Assembly (NCBI GenBank): GCA_963674625.2
Contig: CAXXXO010000002.1
Span: 1-64,000, forward strand
From: JALHFZ01 sp963674625
GTDB lineage: Bacteria; Synergistota; Synergistia; Synergistales; Aminobacteriaceae
DNA length: 64,000 bases
Direction: 5' to 3'
The notes under the pieces were generated by a model, which was not told where the DNA came from, did not search any database, and saw only the letters and a program-made list of their open reading frames with translations. A program made the position numbers and the translations under genes. Positions 26,735 to 35,936 of the stretch are shown here, one piece after another. The number at the start of each line of letters is the position of its first letter. The first letter of the stretch is position 1.

Positions 26735-27386
26735 TATTTTCCTCCATTTTTTTAACTTCTATTCGGTGAGTCTGTTTATTTGCTCTCCCTGCAAGGGGAA
26801 GGCAAATTAAGATATGTCGCTTTCATTTCTCTTTGAAGAAGTCTAGTGTTTTCTCGGTAAGTTGCGCCCTTGTTTCTTCCAAGGCAAAGAGCATTGGAAA
26901 CTCTAATTTTGTGGATATTTTTCAAGGAGCGTGTGCTCTCCGCTCCTGCCGGTCTAGTTATTCCAGTAATAGAAAATATATTCAGAGTCTTTGTTCTGCT
27001 TATCTATGTGGGTGGTTTCATTTCACAAGAGCAGGATGCAGTACACTTTTTCATGGCGTATCCCTCCAATGTCGATTATGAGCCTGCTAGCTCAATCGGC
27101 AGGGTACGCCACTTCTTTTTCAATGTCCATACACCAGATATGAGTATAACTCAACGTGTAAGAAGCACCTTTATAGACTGAATATGGGTAAGGAAGTACA
27201 CAAGAAACGGATTCGGCTGTCAAGGTTCTACTGTTGAACGCTGGATCAGTTCTTGTTCAGAGGTTCTTTAAAATTGAGTTTTTTAAGCGTTGACAAAGAA
27301 ACAGCTTCAAAATACAATATATCATATATCAAAAAATCTTAAAAAATACAGAGGGGCACCATAAATTTATTAAGAGGTGATCTTTA
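26735..27386. other. 652-base divergent gap: promoter region plus decayed sequence
   Basis: No intact gene is supported here; the longest frames have no recognisable motif. On the minus strand a frame ending ALEETRAQLTEKTLDFFKEK before a stop near 26824 looks like the C-terminal end of a lost gene, but it is blocked upstream. The right end (27290 onward) holds a consensus promoter and a palindrome. The region is AT-rich throughout. Confidence 0.5.
27290..27330 (+). promoter_or_regulatory. Consensus promoter with overlapping palindrome upstream of the island operon
   Basis: TTGACA (27290-27295), a 17-base spacer and TACAAT (27313-27318) form a near-perfect sigma70 promoter. The palindrome ATATATCATATAT (27317-27329) overlaps the -10 box and the start site, where a bound GntR regulator would block transcription. 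An ACAATAT motif also occurs in the first GntR gene's promoter. Confidence 0.6.
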
Positions 27387-28580
27387 ATGTATCATCAGGA
27401 AAATATGTGGTGGGCTAGCCCTTACAATGAAAAAGCTCAAGTTTTAGAGAATGCTATACCTAAGCAACCTGTTGTTATTCACGATGCCACATTGCGGGAT
27501 GGCGAGCAGACACCCGGCGTTGTCTTTTCATTGGAAGATAAGTTGTTAATTACCGAAAAGCTAATTGAAGCTGGTGTGACTAGAATTGAAGCAGGAATGC
27601 CTGCTGTCTCTCGTGTTGACTTTGAGGCAGTTCAAAAAATAAGGGCAAGATTTCCACAAGCTGAAGTATATTCATTCTCTCGAGCAACGAGACAAGATAT
27701 TGATATGGCTGTGGACTGCGGCGTTATGGGGGTTGTAATCGAAATTCCTATAGGATATCCAAAATTAAAGTATCAGTTTAACTGGACATGGGAAAATGTC
27801 TTGGAAAAAAGCCTGGATTGTATTCAATATGCGAAAGAAAAAGGGTTGCGGGTTGTTTATTTCCCCTACGACACAACCCGTGCATGTGAAGAGGATATTG
27901 AGAAGCTGCTTACTGAAATAATGCGTTGTTCTCCGCCTGATTCTATAGGAGTGGTAGATACAATGGGATGTGCATTGCCTCAGACTATCGATTTCATGGT
28001 GCGATGGTTCAAGAGATTAACCAATCTCCCAATTGAAGTCCATACACATAATGATTTTGGTATGGCAGTAGCCTGCGAGCTCGCGGGAGCTGCTGCGGGT
28101 GCGGAGGTTCTGCATTCATGTGTAAATGGACTTGGGGAGCGTACGGGCAATGCTTCTTTGGAAGAATTGATAGTTGCGTTGAATATTCTGATGGGGATGA
28201 AAACGCAATATAGGTTAGATAAGCTAACTGACTTGTGTGCAACGGTTGAGAGGGTGTCGGGTGTTTCAATTGCTCCTAATAAGCCAATTGTAGGAAGTCG
28301 AAACTATACACGTGAATCTGGTATCGGCGTCAATCTTGTAATGGAAAAACCATTGGCTATGTTTGCCACTAACCCAGTCATTTTTGAAAGAAGTGCGGAA
28401 ATTGTTCTTGGCAAAAAAAGCGGCAAAGCTTCAATTATATATTACCTTGATAAGCTGGGGATTGATGCAAGTGAAGATCAAATATCCCTTATTCTTGAGC
28501 ATGTAAAAAATTTTGGTATGAAGAAGAAACGTTTAGTTGCTAAAGAGGAATTTTTAGAAATAATACATAAAATCATTTAG
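27387..28580 (+). CDS. Homocitrate-synthase-like / HMGL-family acyltransferase (first copy)
   Basis: 397 residues. ATG 27387 follows AAGAGGTGA. Motifs are DATLRDGEQTPGV (about residues 33-45, catalytic Arg and metal Asp), HTHNDFGMAVA (metal histidines), NGLGERTGNA and GKKSGKASI. This is the NifV / homocitrate / isopropylmalate synthase group, which condenses acetyl-CoA with a 2-oxoacid. It lacks a LeuA-type regulatory domain. The true substrate is not clear. It starts the island operon under the promoter at 27290; the element at 28.6 kb now separates it from the dehydrogenase. A second copy is at 39841. Confidence 0.85.
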   Translation: MYHQENMWWASPYNEKAQVLENAIPKQPVVIHDATLRDGEQTPGVVFSLEDKLLITEKLIEAGVTRIEAGMPAVSRVDFEAVQKIRARFPQAEVYSFSRATRQDIDMAVDCGVMGVVIEIPIGYPKLKYQFNWTWENVLEKSLDCIQYAKEKGLRVVYFPYDTTRACEEDIEKLLTEIMRCSPPDSIGVVDTMGCALPQTIDFMVRWFKRLTNLPIEVHTHNDFGMAVACELAGAAAGAEVLHSCVNGLGERTGNASLEELIVALNILMGMKTQYRLDKLTDLCATVERVSGVSIAPNKPIVGSRNYTRESGIGVNLVMEKPLAMFATNPVIFERSAEIVLGKKSGKASIIYYLDKLGIDASEDQISLILEHVKNFGMKKKRLVAKEEFLEIIHKII

Positions 28581-28644
28581 TTCGTCATCCCTTGCAGAGT
28601 TTTGAAGATGGTGTTTTATTTCTTTTTCTATTTTAGAACCAATC

Positions 28645-29670
28645 TTGTCCAAAATAGTTTTTTGAGAAAATTAAATGCCCCCTGAGAGGCCCTTGAGATA
28701 TTATTAGGCACCGACACAGAACAACACCTCAAAGTAACCTACCTAAAGGGGAGCGCACTAATGCTCAAACCAACGAGCCTGTTCAGTAAATTGCTTTCGG
28801 AGATTTTCTCCATCGTGAACTTTGAAAATCTGGTCGCCAAATGGCGCGCGGAGCGTCACACAAAAGGATTCCGGTCCAAGACGCAACTCATCTCCATGCT
28901 TTTCTGTCACCTCGCAGGCTCGGACTCCCTTCGAGAGATCGTGAATGGCCTTAAGTGCTGCAACGGAAAGCTCGTTCACCTGAGAATAAAGGAGCCTCCC
29001 AAGAGGTCTACCCTCTCCTGTGCAATAAGCAGATGACCGACGAGGCGCTTTTCGAGTCGTGCCGGTTGCCTAGGTTGTTCATCAACAATCACCGCCCTGC
29101 AAAGCTCTTCGAGGACCTGTTCTGGAAGTTGTCGGATCACTTCCGCTCCGCAGGCTCATGGTCGAGAATCCTGAAACAGGAGAGGATATCGTCCTTCTCA
29201 CCAATCACCTCAAGTTCGGAGCGAGCACCATAGGGGAGATCTACAAGGATCGGTGGGAGATCTAGCTCTTCTTCAAGACCCTGAAGTACAACCTGAAGGT
29301 CAAAACCTTCATAAGGGAGAGCGAGAACGCCCTTCGCATCCAGATTTGGACAGCCCTAATTTTTTTGCTGGTGATCAAGTGGCTTCATCACCTTTCGAAA
29401 GCGGGGTGGTCCTTTTCAAACATGGCGACCATGCTTCGGCTGAACCTCTTTACCTATGGGGTATTGCAGGCCTGGCTCGATGAACTTTATGAAACGCCGC
29501 CCATTGTGCCGGAGACGGAACAGTTGCCTTTGAGGTTCTCGTAAGTCGGACAGCCGGTTAAAATTCGAGGTTCAGGAAAACAGGGGCCTGTTTTCAAATC
29601 TGTCTGAAACAGCTCCGCAAAGCCTTGGAAATTCAGCGTGTTATTTCAGATTTCGATTTATTTTGGACAG
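28645..29670 (+). mobile_element. Decayed IS4-family element with matching ends
   Basis: The outer sequences TTGTCCAAAATA (28645) and TATTTTGGACAG (ending 29670) are inverted repeats matching at 11 of 12 positions. Between them lies a broken transposase. The element is about 1.03 kb, shorter than expected, because of an internal deletion. No clear target duplication was seen. A second left end occurs alone at 21411. It lies between two genes of the island operon. Confidence 0.7.
28761..29544 (+). pseudogene. IS4-family transposase (DUF4372 type), frameshifted and deleted
   Basis: An intact start, MLKPTSLFSKLLSEIFS, carries the DUF4372 N-terminal region (FRSKTQLISMLFCHLAGSDSLREIV). The frame breaks near 29030 and again near 29170. 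A third frame ends with FKTLKYNLKVKTFIRESENAL and QIWTALIFLLVIKWLHHLSKA. A stop interrupts the IYKDRWEI piece of the DDE domain, and much of that domain is missing. It is not functional. Confidence 0.75.
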
Positions 29671-29891
29671 CAGTGGAAAAATATATTTGCGTGTCGGAGT
29701 GTGACGATAGGCTAAGTGTTTTCGATTCGACCATGAAGCTAGCAGCATAAATCGGCTAAAAGACCTCCCCCCTAAGACTTCACTGTATTGGGGGAAATTC
29801 GAAGCAGAATCTCTTTTTAGAGCGCCCCTTGGCCTAAGCCACGGGCATAAATTTATCAAAATTGAGAAGCTCTTGTGAAGGAGTCTTAATT
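29671..29891 (+). other. Gap between the IS element and the dehydrogenase gene
   Basis: 221 bases with no gene. A T/A-rich stretch precedes the ribosome site TGAAGGAG at 29874. I could not place a strong promoter; a new one may have formed here after the insertion. Confidence 0.4.
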
Positions 29892-30896
29892 ATGGCGCAT
29901 CGCGTTGCGATAATCCAAGGAGACGGAATTGGACCAGAAGTTGTCACAGCGGCATTAAAAGTTCTTGAAGCAACAGGAGTAGCATTTGAATGGGATTATG
30001 TCCTGGCCGGTGAAAAAGCCTTCGAAAAAATGGGGGACGCGGTTCCAGACGAGACGATAAAAAAAATAAAAGAAAATGGCATTGCTCTAAAAGCTCCGCT
30101 AACTAACTTTGTTGCGAAGGGTTATCCTGGCCCCAATAGAGCATTAAGAAGAAAACTTGGATTGTACGCTGCCGTAAAATGGGCAAAAAGTTATGACGGT
30201 GTACAGACACTCTATCCTGGAGTAGATATCGTGGTTATTCGAGAGACAAAAGAAGGCGGATATGCTGGTGCAGAACAGCAGGTTGGACCTGATGCGGCTG
30301 TGGGATTGAACTTTGTCACTCGAAGAAATGTTCATGAAGTCACTAGGTTCGCAATGGAATTCGCACGCAGAATGGGCCGCAAAAAAATAACTATTACACA
30401 CAAAGCAAACGCATTGAAGTTGACAGACGGCTTATTTCTTCTGAGTGCCCAGGAAATTGCAGAGGAATACCCTGACATCGAATGCGACAACATGATGGTG
30501 GACCATATGGCTTACCAACTCGTCAAGGACCCATTAAAACTAGACATGGTTCTAGCTCCAAATGTTTATGGGGATATTTTTGCTGATTTGGTTGCTGGTC
30601 TGGCTGGAAGTCTCGGTATAGGCTACGGAGGCAATTTTGGTCCTGATGTTGCCGTTTTTGAAGCCGTTCACGGAACTGCCCCCAAATACGCGGGCACTGG
30701 GATAGCGAATCCCATGGGCATGATGTTCTCCGGGGCAATGCTCCTCAATTACATTGGTGAGTCAGAGGCCGGAGAAGCTGTAAAAAACGCTGTAGCTGCG
30801 GTTATACGCAAAGGAGAAACAGTCACCAAAGATCTTGGAGGGAAAGCAAACATTGCTCAGGTTACAGATGCCGTTATTTGGGAGCTTCAGAATTAA
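29892..30896 (+). CDS. Isocitrate/isopropylmalate dehydrogenase family protein
   Basis: 334 residues. ATG 29892 follows GAAGGAG. The family pattern is AIIQGDGIGPEVV at the N terminus, RETKEGGYAGAEQQ, KANALKLTDGLF, and the NAD pocket GTAPKYAGTGIANPMGMM, which lacks the NADP-type basic residues and so suggests NAD use. The substrate group includes isocitrate, 3-isopropylmalate, homoisocitrate and tartrate. With the two homocitrate-synthase-like genes this hints at 2-oxoacid chain chemistry, but no aconitase-type partner (LeuCD) is in the window. Confidence 0.85.
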   Translation: MAHRVAIIQGDGIGPEVVTAALKVLEATGVAFEWDYVLAGEKAFEKMGDAVPDETIKKIKENGIALKAPLTNFVAKGYPGPNRALRRKLGLYAAVKWAKSYDGVQTLYPGVDIVVIRETKEGGYAGAEQQVGPDAAVGLNFVTRRNVHEVTRFAMEFARRMGRKKITITHKANALKLTDGLFLLSAQEIAEEYPDIECDNMMVDHMAYQLVKDPLKLDMVLAPNVYGDIFADLVAGLAGSLGIGYGGNFGPDVAVFEAVHGTAPKYAGTGIANPMGMMFSGAMLLNYIGESEAGEAVKNAVAAVIRKGETVTKDLGGKANIAQVTDAVIWELQN

Positions 30897-30994
30897 CACT
30901 CTTTGACCATCTAATGTTTTTCCTTTTCTCTTGATTCAACTCAAAGGAAAATTAAAATTTTAGAAGCGAGTTCGTGAAAGAGAGGTGAGATGCG

Positions 30995-33307
30995 TTGGGG
31001 ATGGAGCGGAGACTAGATTTTGCCCAAAAACTTCTGGGAGGAAAGCTTAATAATAACTATCGCAACCACATACTCAGTGAAAAACAAATCGGTTCAAAAA
31101 TCGCAAGCCATTTCTTAAACGATTCTCAAACAAGCACTCTACTGCAGAATAGGGAAGAAAAAGTCCAAACATGTTCAGATGGAGTGAAGATAGTTCAATC
31201 TGCCTGTTTTGGGTGTCAGAGTTCCTGTGAAGTTTTAGTTTATGTTGATGAAAAAACCGGCAAAATTTTAAAAATTGAAGGGAATCCAGAATCACCGATA
31301 ACAAAAGGTGTTTTATGCGCCAAAGGGCTTGCCTCAAAAAATCTAGTATACAACCCTGCTCGTCTTGCACACCCCCTCAAAAGAATTGGGAAAAGAGGCG
31401 AGGGCAAATGGGAGAGGATTTCCTGGGAAGAGGCTCTTTCGACTACAGCAGAGAAACTGTTGGAGTATCGAAAGAAACTTGGCCCACAGGGAGTTGCTTT
31501 TCTTGAAGGAACGATGAGAGGGTGGAGCAGAGTCTTTTCGAGACTGGCAAATGTATTTGGAGCCGTGAACCATGGAGCTACAGGATGGGCACAGTGTCGT
31601 TATCCCAGAATTGCGGCAGACAAATCAACTTTCGGAGCTGTGTACATAGATGCCTGCGATTTTTTCAATACGCGGTGTATTCTCCTTTGGGGAGTCAACC
31701 CTCCAGTGAACTGGGCCGTAAGTGCTGCAGATGTAATGGATGCCAGGGAGAGAGGAGCTCCTCTTATAGTAGTTGATCCCTATCTTTCAGAAATTGCGTC
31801 AAAAGCGGATTTATGGCTCCAGCTCAAACCTGGGACAGATACAGCTTTGGCACTGTCCATGCTCAACGTAATAATAAATGAAGGCCTTTTCGACAACGAG
31901 TTCGTCAAAGATTGGACTGTCGGTTTTGAAGAACTTAAAGTACATGTGAAGAGATACACCCCTCAATGGGGGGAGACAATCACCCGAGTTCCACAAAACC
32001 TGATCGTCGATGCAGCCAGAATGTTTGCTGTAACTAGACCGGCATGTATTTACAGGTGCGTTGCCCTTGACCATCTTCATGATTCGGTCCAGGCCTGCCG
32101 GGCTGTTTCTCTGCTGGGAGCTCTGACAGGCAATATTGATATACCGGGCGGAAACGTTCTGGTTTCAAACAGAGGTGAAAGAAGTCAGAACAGCCACGAG
32201 TTTGTTTGTGCAAAAATGATCGACCCCGAACTGCTTCTTCTGCGAAGGGGGTACGACGAATTCCCCTTCCTTTGTACTGATTTAAGCCGAGTAGCCTCCG
32301 CTCATATGCCGATGCTATGGGAGACCATCGCAACCGAAAAGCCATATCCAGTTAAGGCAGCCCTTATTTTCGGCGCCAATGCAATGATAAGCTATTCCAA
32401 TGCAAACCGAATAAAGGAAGCCCTACACAATCTAGATTTCTTGGTTGTTGCTGACTTGTTCATGACCCCGACTGCGGAACTAGCGGACATTGTACTTCCC
32501 GCCTCTTCCTGGCTTGAAAGAGACAACGTAATATCTGCCTTTCAAGCCTCTACCACTTATACCATTGCCCAGCAAAAAGTTGTTTCCTTTGAAGAAGCTC
32601 GTTCCGATGTTGATATTATATGTGCGCTTGCAGAAAAACTTGGACTAGGCCATTATTTCTGGAAAGACGCGCGAAGCCTGTATGAATATATTTTGGAACC
32701 CACAAAGATGACATTTGATGATTTCAAGAAAAAAGGGCGCCTTTTTGCACCGCTTGAATACTACCAATACAAGAAAAAAGGCTTTAATACCCCTTCCGGC
32801 AAAGTTGAGCTTTACTCATCAGTCCTTGAGAAACACAAGTGCGATCCTTTGCCAACATACACTGATCCTTTTGAGAGTTCTTCGGAGACACCTGAACGTA
32901 CAAGGGAGTATCCTTATTTTCTTACAACTGGAGGACGCGTTTCGGTCTTTAGGCACTCAGAGAATAGAGAAAACCCCCTGCTGAGAGAAATTTGCCCGAA
33001 GCCCTCTTTCCTGATACATCCTACAACAGCCTATGAACACGGGATCTATGAAGGAGAGGCGTTCATTATAGAAACTCCAACCGGCTCTGCGACAGGATAT
33101 GCCGTATTCACCAAGGGCATTCATACTGATGTCATTCAAGCTACCCCGGGATGGTGGGGCAGAGAGAACATAAACCGCGTCATTCCATGGGGAAAATATG
33201 CACAGGGTGTAGGGACTGTCCCAATGAGGGGTATCCTCTGCCGTATTAAAAAAATTGATGCAAGGAGCAAAGAAAACAACGGGGAAGGAACTGAGAACCA
33301 TGAGTGA
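30995..33307 (+). CDS. Molybdopterin oxidoreductase large subunit (DMSO reductase family)
   Basis: 770 residues. TTG 30995 is taken because GAGGTGA lies about seven bases upstream; ATG 31001 is possible. A 65-residue N-terminal tail precedes the [4Fe-4S] motif C71-x2-C74-x3-C78-x29-C108. The likely molybdenum ligand is C201 (ATGWAQCRYPR). The molybdopterin binding regions (e.g. TTGGRVSVFRHSENR, IHPTTAYEHGIYEG) are complete. There is no twin-arginine signal, so it is cytoplasmic. It overlaps its ferredoxin subunit by eight bases. The reaction is unknown; hydroxylation or reduction of the imported compound is possible. Confidence 0.88.
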   Translation: MGMERRLDFAQKLLGGKLNNNYRNHILSEKQIGSKIASHFLNDSQTSTLLQNREEKVQTCSDGVKIVQSACFGCQSSCEVLVYVDEKTGKILKIEGNPESPITKGVLCAKGLASKNLVYNPARLAHPLKRIGKRGEGKWERISWEEALSTTAEKLLEYRKKLGPQGVAFLEGTMRGWSRVFSRLANVFGAVNHGATGWAQCRYPRIAADKSTFGAVYIDACDFFNTRCILLWGVNPPVNWAVSAADVMDARERGAPLIVVDPYLSEIASKADLWLQLKPGTDTALALSMLNVIINEGLFDNEFVKDWTVGFEELKVHVKRYTPQWGETITRVPQNLIVDAARMFAVTRPACIYRCVALDHLHDSVQACRAVSLLGALTGNIDIPGGNVLVSNRGERSQNSHEFVCAKMIDPELLLLRRGYDEFPFLCTDLSRVASAHMPMLWETIATEKPYPVKAALIFGANAMISYSNANRIKEALHNLDFLVVADLFMTPTAELADIVLPASSWLERDNVISAFQASTTYTIAQQKVVSFEEARSDVDIICALAEKLGLGHYFWKDARSLYEYILEPTKMTFDDFKKKGRLFAPLEYYQYKKKGFNTPSGKVELYSSVLEKHKCDPLPTYTDPFESSSETPERTREYPYFLTTGGRVSVFRHSENRENPLLREICPKPSFLIHPTTAYEHGIYEGEAFIIETPTGSATGYAVFTKGIHTDVIQATPGWWGRENINRVIPWGKYAQGVGTVPMRGILCRIKKIDARSKENNGEGTENHE

Positions 33308-33851
33308 AGAAAAGGTCTACATGATTATTGATTTGGACAGATGTTGGGGCTGCAAAGCCTGTGAAGTAGCATGCAAGCAGGAACTCGGTCTTGGAGTCGG
33401 TTTTTCGCCGATGAAGATTATTGAAGTAGGACCAAGGGAAATAGATGGAAAGCTTCAGAGAGACTTTGTTCCCACGATGTGTCAGCACTGTTCCAACCCC
33501 GCCTGTTTAGAAGTCTGCGCTTACGGTGCCATTTCCCGAGAGTTGGACGGAACAGTTCAGATTGCCGATGCTCTGTGTATCGGTTGTGGGCTCTGTCTCT
33601 CTGCATGTCCGTATGGAGCAATAGGACTTAATGCAAATAAAAAGGCTGTGAAATGTACTCTTTGTGTTGATAAGAGAAGAAACTTTCAACTGCCGAGTTG
33701 TGTTCAACATTGCCCCGGACGGGCAATCAAAATGATAACAGAAAATGAACTGACAGAATCATCGACGAAAAGATTTCGCTGGACAACCGGACGAATGGTC
33801 TACGTTTCCGATAAATGGACCAGGTTAGGAAATCAGCTTGATGAGCAATAA
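33300..33851 (+). CDS. Four-cluster ferredoxin subunit of the molybdopterin oxidoreductase
   Basis: 183 residues. ATG 33300 overlaps the large-subunit stop; GGAAGGA precedes it. Four [4Fe-4S] groups are visible: CWGCKACEVAC, CQHCSNPACLEVC, CIGCGLCLSACPYG and CTLCVDKRRNFQLPSC with QHCPGRA. This is the DmsB/HybA-type electron-transfer subunit. It moves electrons to or from the molybdenum subunit. No membrane anchor subunit follows, so a soluble two-subunit enzyme is likely. Confidence 0.92.
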   Translation: MSEEKVYMIIDLDRCWGCKACEVACKQELGLGVGFSPMKIIEVGPREIDGKLQRDFVPTMCQHCSNPACLEVCAYGAISRELDGTVQIADALCIGCGLCLSACPYGAIGLNANKKAVKCTLCVDKRRNFQLPSCVQHCPGRAIKMITENELTESSTKRFRWTTGRMVYVSDKWTRLGNQLDEQ

Positions 33852-33927
33852 AGAAAGCTCACAAAGCAATGGCTTATTAATTCTTCAGTAAAATCAAATT
33901 CTAAATAATTCAAAAGGAGATGACTCT

Positions 33928-34824
33928 ATGGCTCAGAAATGGCAGCCTCTATTGGGAGCAGTGGATTTGCATATCCATATAGGCCCGGATATTGTGGAAC
34001 GGTATTATGACAGCATCGATCTAGCTCATGAAGCGGCAGAAGCAGGAATGGCCGGTTTTGCGGTTAAGGATCAACTCTGCCCGTCTATGTTTAAGGCAGC
34101 TTTGACAAGGAAAGTTGTGCCTGGAATCGATGTGATTGGCGCAATTGTTCTAAACGAGATTTGTGGGGGGCTTTCCACCCGTGCCGTTTTGTATGCGCTC
34201 AAAGCTGAAGCAAAGATTGTTTGGCTGCCGACGGTTGACGCGAAATATGCTTATCGGAAGGGGTTGGCCGGACACTGGATCAAACGGGTGAGTGACAGAA
34301 ACGCTTTCGGAGGAGCAAACCCGGAATACATGATCATTGATCATTCAGGAGAATGTATCCCAGTAGTCAGGGAAATTCTGGCCCTTGCTGCTCAATATGG
34401 CGCTGTAGTTGCTTCTGGGCATGTTTCTCCGGAAGAATGTCTGGCTTTACTTCGGGCCAATAAGAACATCGGAACGAATATCGTCATTACACACCCAAAT
34501 TTGTGGTTCGATGATTTTACTATTCCCATACTGCATGAAATGGTTGAGCTGGGTGCTATATTGGAGTTTACCATGGGAGGGCTGAGTCCAAATCGAGGGC
34601 ATGGAGACCTTTATCAAATGGCGGATGCCATAAAATCAGTCGGACATCAGCATTGTATATTGGCGACTGATTCCGGAGCGATAGATTCGCCACCCCCACC
34701 GGAAGATTTAAGAACCTTTTGTTACCTGTTGAGAAGCGCAGGCATCTCGGAAAAAGAAGTGGATGTTATGGTGAGGGACAATCCGCGGAAGCTTATGGGG
34801 ATGGGAAAGTATTCAGGGGAATAG
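33928..34824 (+). CDS. DUF6282 family, amidohydrolase-like (first copy)
   Basis: 298 residues. ATG 33928 follows AAAAGGAG. A metal-site-like VDLHIHIGPD (H15, H17) begins a TIM-barrel amidohydrolase or PHP-like fold; further markers are SGHVSPEECLALL, ITHPNLWFDDFT and ILATDSGA. The family has no proven reaction. It pairs with the copy at 37828 across the TRAP transporter genes. It is probably a cytoplasmic hydrolase or lyase acting on the imported compound. Confidence 0.82.
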   Translation: MAQKWQPLLGAVDLHIHIGPDIVERYYDSIDLAHEAAEAGMAGFAVKDQLCPSMFKAALTRKVVPGIDVIGAIVLNEICGGLSTRAVLYALKAEAKIVWLPTVDAKYAYRKGLAGHWIKRVSDRNAFGGANPEYMIIDHSGECIPVVREILALAAQYGAVVASGHVSPEECLALLRANKNIGTNIVITHPNLWFDDFTIPILHEMVELGAILEFTMGGLSPNRGHGDLYQMADAIKSVGHQHCILATDSGAIDSPPPPEDLRTFCYLLRSAGISEKEVDVMVRDNPRKLMGMGKYSGE

Positions 34825-34895
34825 AAAGGAGGATATGAACAACCCATCAGGTGCAGTTGCTTTGGTCAACTTATTATATAAAAGGAGGGCTATTT

Positions 34896-35858
34896 ATGAA
34901 AAAGCTCAGGTTTTCGACATTGATAATGATGGTTGTGCTTCTTGTCCTTGGTGGATTTACAGCTGCCTTCAGCAACGAACCTCCGAAGGTGAAGGCTGAA
35001 GTCTACCTGGGTGTAGGCTCCATGGGAGGGGCCTTTTATCCTTTAGGCCAGGCGATGGCGAATATGGTTGCAAAATATTCAGATGGAATTACCATGACAC
35101 CTGAAGTCACAGGTGGAGCTGTTGACAACCCGCGACTGATTAACGCCAAAGAAGTAGACTTTGCCATTACTGGGGAAGTCAACGCATGGGATGCCCTGGA
35201 TGGAAATGCTCCATACAATCAAGTGCTTGAATTGAAGGGAGTTGCACGCCTTCATGCCAGCGCCCTCCATGTCGTAGTGCTTGACTCCTCGCCGATAAAA
35301 ACATATGAAGATCTTAAGGGCAAACGAATCACTCTTGGTGCGGCCGGCAGTGGTGGAATACCTGTAGCAAGAAGACTCTTGGAAGAATTGGGCTGGACTT
35401 TTGACGACATCGTGGCAAATTATCTGCAGACAAGCGATGGCTATTCACAGCTTGCTGACGGAAATATCGATGCTTCCATTGGGTTGTTTGGATATCCTGG
35501 AAGTGCGGCAATGGAATTGGCTTCCAAAAAGAAAATCCGTTTTATCGATATTCCAGAAGATGTTATTGATCGGATGGAAAAGAAATTTCCATATTACGCT
35601 AAAGTCGTAATCCCCGCAGATGCTTATGGTACTGACAGTCCTGCAATTACGATTGGAACTGTGAATTGCCTGATTGTTCGGCCGGATATGCCTGAAGACG
35701 TAGTGTACTGGGTCACGAAATCTATCTTTGAAAATTTGCCTGAATTAGGTTCTATAAACCCCAATGCAAAGACAATTACAAAGGAAAGTGCTTCAAAGAT
35801 TAGCTTCGAACTTCATCCGGGAGCTAAGAAATACTGGGATTCAGTAAAGAGTAAATAA
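34896..35858 (+). CDS. TAXI-family TRAP transporter solute-binding protein
   Basis: 320 residues. ATG 34896 follows AAAAGGAGGG. A signal peptide (KKLRFSTLIMMVVLLVLGG, cleavage near AFS) precedes the TAXI domain: LGVGSMGGAFYPLGQAMAN and VTGGAVDNPRLINAKEVDFA. TAXI proteins bind substrates such as glutamate, 2-oxoglutarate or other small acids in the periplasm. A terminator separates it from the permease, giving more binding protein than permease. Confidence 0.93.
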   Translation: MKKLRFSTLIMMVVLLVLGGFTAAFSNEPPKVKAEVYLGVGSMGGAFYPLGQAMANMVAKYSDGITMTPEVTGGAVDNPRLINAKEVDFAITGEVNAWDALDGNAPYNQVLELKGVARLHASALHVVVLDSSPIKTYEDLKGKRITLGAAGSGGIPVARRLLEELGWTFDDIVANYLQTSDGYSQLADGNIDASIGLFGYPGSAAMELASKKKIRFIDIPEDVIDRMEKKFPYYAKVVIPADAYGTDSPAITIGTVNCLIVRPDMPEDVVYWVTKSIFENLPELGSINPNAKTITKESASKISFELHPGAKKYWDSVKSK

Positions 35859-35883
35859 TACTTCGAATATAGTATTCTCAATT

Positions 35884-35916
35884 GGGGATCCGGGATGTTT
35901 TCCCGGATCCCCTTTT
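35884..35916 (+). terminator. Terminator between binding protein and permease
   Basis: GGGGATCCGGG and CCCGGATCCCC pair perfectly over 11 bases and are followed by TTTT. Partial read-through would set the ratio of binding protein to permease. Confidence 0.85.
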
Positions 35917-35936
35917 AGAACCGGGGGGAAGAAAAA

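Noticed and set aside
26833..27181. Two overlapping plus-strand frames in the AT-rich gap
   Set aside because: No ribosome site, no motifs, and neither resembles a known protein.
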